From Comamonadaceae bacterium (GTDB lineage: Bacteria > Pseudomonadota > Gammaproteobacteria > Burkholderiales > Burkholderiaceae), in NCBI GenBank assembly GCA_947455875.1, contig CANGSD010000048.1:1-7568 (forward strand): a stretch of DNA of 7,568 nt. The letters run 5' to 3'. The notes beneath the pieces were generated by a model. The model did no database searches, had not been told where the DNA came from, and saw only the letters and a program-made list of their open reading frames with translations. The translations under genes and the position numbers were made by a program. Below are positions 6,933 to 7,568 of the stretch, in pieces (position 1 is the first letter of the stretch; every line of letters starts with the position of its first letter).

Positions 6933-6962
6933 GCGGGGTCTCCTTGTCTTTCGAATCGCCTG

Positions 6963-6991
6963 ACTCTATTCAGGACGTTCAAGGGCGGCAA
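6963..6991 (-). promoter_or_regulatory. Candidate sigma-70 promoter for the Bug-led operon
   Basis: On the minus strand TTGCCG (-35, 4 of 6 consensus) and TAGAGT (-10, 4 of 6) are separated by 17 bp. This places a transcription start roughly 20-30 bases before the Bug gene's start codon. The match is modest, as expected for an activated promoter. The -35 box abuts the TGGAAA half-site described at 6991-7024. Confidence 0.28.
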
Positions 6992-7024
6992 TGGAAAACC
7001 GGCCTAAATTTCCATATGGTGGAA
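6991..7024. promoter_or_regulatory. Candidate regulator-binding region with three TGGAA/TTCCA half-sites
   Basis: ATGGAAA (6991-6997) and TTTCCAT (7009-7015) are inverted 7-bp arms 11 bp apart. TTCCA (7010-7014) also pairs with TGGAA (7020-7024) across 5 bp, around the CCATATGG palindrome. The three half-sites sit between divergent genes, just upstream of the candidate -35 box of the Bug-led operon. TGGAAA-n-TTTCCA symmetry recalls the IclR consensus of E. coli, though the spacing differs; a LysR-type regulator is equally possible. No regulator gene is in the window. Confidence 0.42.
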
Positions 7025-7121
7025 GTCTACGAGGGCCTCCTGCGTCCTGCTGTAGGTGACGCGCTAGCATCCGTTAAGCGTCCGACATCGCTCATACCTT
7101 CCAAGATCTGGACACACCTTC

Positions 7122-7568
7122 ATGCGCCTACTCGCCGCCGACCTGGACCCGCAGCAGACCTACAAGCTGCTCACCGGCCTGATCGTTCCCCGTCCGATTG
7201 CCTGGGTCTGCACGCAGTCCGAGGCGGGCGTGCTCAATGTCGCGCCCTTTAGCGCCTTCACCTTCGTCTCCAACAAGCCGCCCATGGTGGGCGTGAACGT
7301 GGGCCGCAAGGCCGGCGTGATGAAGGACACCGGCAACAACATTCTGGCGCGCGGCGAGTATGTGGTGCACATCGCCGACGCGTCGCTGCTGCAGCCGCTG
7401 CACGAGAGCGCAGAGGAACACCCTCCGCATGTGAGCGAGGTGCACCTGCTCGGGCTGCAGACCGTGCCCAGCGACCTGCTCTCGGTGCCGCGGCTGGCGG
7501 CGCCACCGGTGGCCATGGAGTGCCGCTTGCATCGGTCCATCGCGTTTGGTGACACGGGCTCCGAGTTC
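7122..7568 (+). CDS. Flavin reductase-like (FMN-binding split-barrel) protein, partial, 3' end outside window
   Basis: The first 149 codons of a flavin-reductase-like domain protein (PF01613 type, usually about 170-220 residues) are visible. The FMN-binding split barrel shows PRPIAWV (23-29), NVAPFSAF (39-46), KPPMVGVNVG (52-61), KDTGNNI (68-74) and EYVVHI (79-84), then APPVAMECRL (127-136). Such proteins reduce FMN or FAD with NAD(P)H, often to feed a separate flavin-dependent monooxygenase. The ATG at 7122 puts the conserved Tyr-Lys-Leu-Leu-Thr-Gly about 14 residues from the N-terminus, as is usual. The ribosome-binding site is weak. The gene is divergent from the minus-strand operon and probably shares control through the region 6933-7121. 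No partner monooxygenase is in the window. Some family members bind flavin without known reductase activity. Confidence 0.9.
   Translation, partial: MRLLAADLDPQQTYKLLTGLIVPRPIAWVCTQSEAGVLNVAPFSAFTFVSNKPPMVGVNVGRKAGVMKDTGNNILARGEYVVHIADASLLQPLHESAEEHPPHVSEVHLLGLQTVPSDLLSVPRLAAPPVAMECRLHRSIAFGDTGSEF

Noticed and set aside
7065..7070. TAGCAT as a -10 box for the flavin reductase gene
   Set aside because: It matches 4 of 6 consensus bases, but no acceptable -35 box lies 16-18 bp upstream, so no promoter is called.
7058..7082. GACGC ... GCGTC inverted repeat upstream of the flavin reductase gene
   Set aside because: Only five GC-rich base pairs with a 15-base spacer, which is expected by chance at this composition.

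Overview
This window looks like a catabolic operon from a high-GC proteobacterium, most likely a betaproteobacterium of the order Burkholderiales. The main pointer is a tripartite-tricarboxylate-type (Bug) periplasmic binding protein, a family greatly expanded in Bordetella, Achromobacter, Cupriavidus and Comamonadaceae. Strong GC bias at third codon positions and tight gene packing agree with this. The species cannot be named from the sequence alone.

Layout: eight genes lie on the minus strand and read right to left. In transcription order they are: a Bug solute-binding protein (6932-5952), a RidA-family protein (5949-5563), a LigI-like amidohydrolase (5552-4668), two fumarylacetoacetate-hydrolase-fold proteins (4671-4033 and 4036-3218), a 117-bp gap, and then a three-subunit molybdenum hydroxylase. 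The hydroxylase genes encode the FAD subunit (3100-2237), the 2Fe-2S subunit (2223-1729) and the molybdopterin subunit (from 1732, running off the left edge). A flavin-reductase-like gene starts at 7122 on the plus strand and runs off the right edge. It is divergent from the operon across a 189-bp control region. No RNA genes, insertion sequences or CRISPR arrays are visible, and no gene-free stretch reaches 300 bp.

How the genes may work together (inference): the Bug protein would capture a small, probably carboxylated compound. The molybdenum hydroxylase would add a water-derived oxygen to a ring or aldehyde carbon. The LigI-like enzyme would open a lactone or similar ring, RidA would hydrolyse an imine/enamine or deaminate an amino-dienoate, and the two FAH-fold proteins would decarboxylate, isomerise or hydrolyse the product. 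The two FAH proteins match the N- and C-terminal halves of the fused HpaG enzyme of 4-hydroxyphenylacetate catabolism, in the same order. The flavin reductase suggests a partner monooxygenase nearby. No ring-cleaving oxygenase is in the window, so the substrate cannot be assigned. The gene set would fit an aromatic or N-heterocyclic acid pathway not recognisable as a textbook one.

Regulation: two intergenic regions carry symmetric elements. One is a perfect 16-bp palindrome within three tandem octamers ahead of the molybdenum hydroxylase genes. The other is a set of TGGAA/TTCCA half-sites in the divergent region. The window may therefore hold two separately controlled modules.
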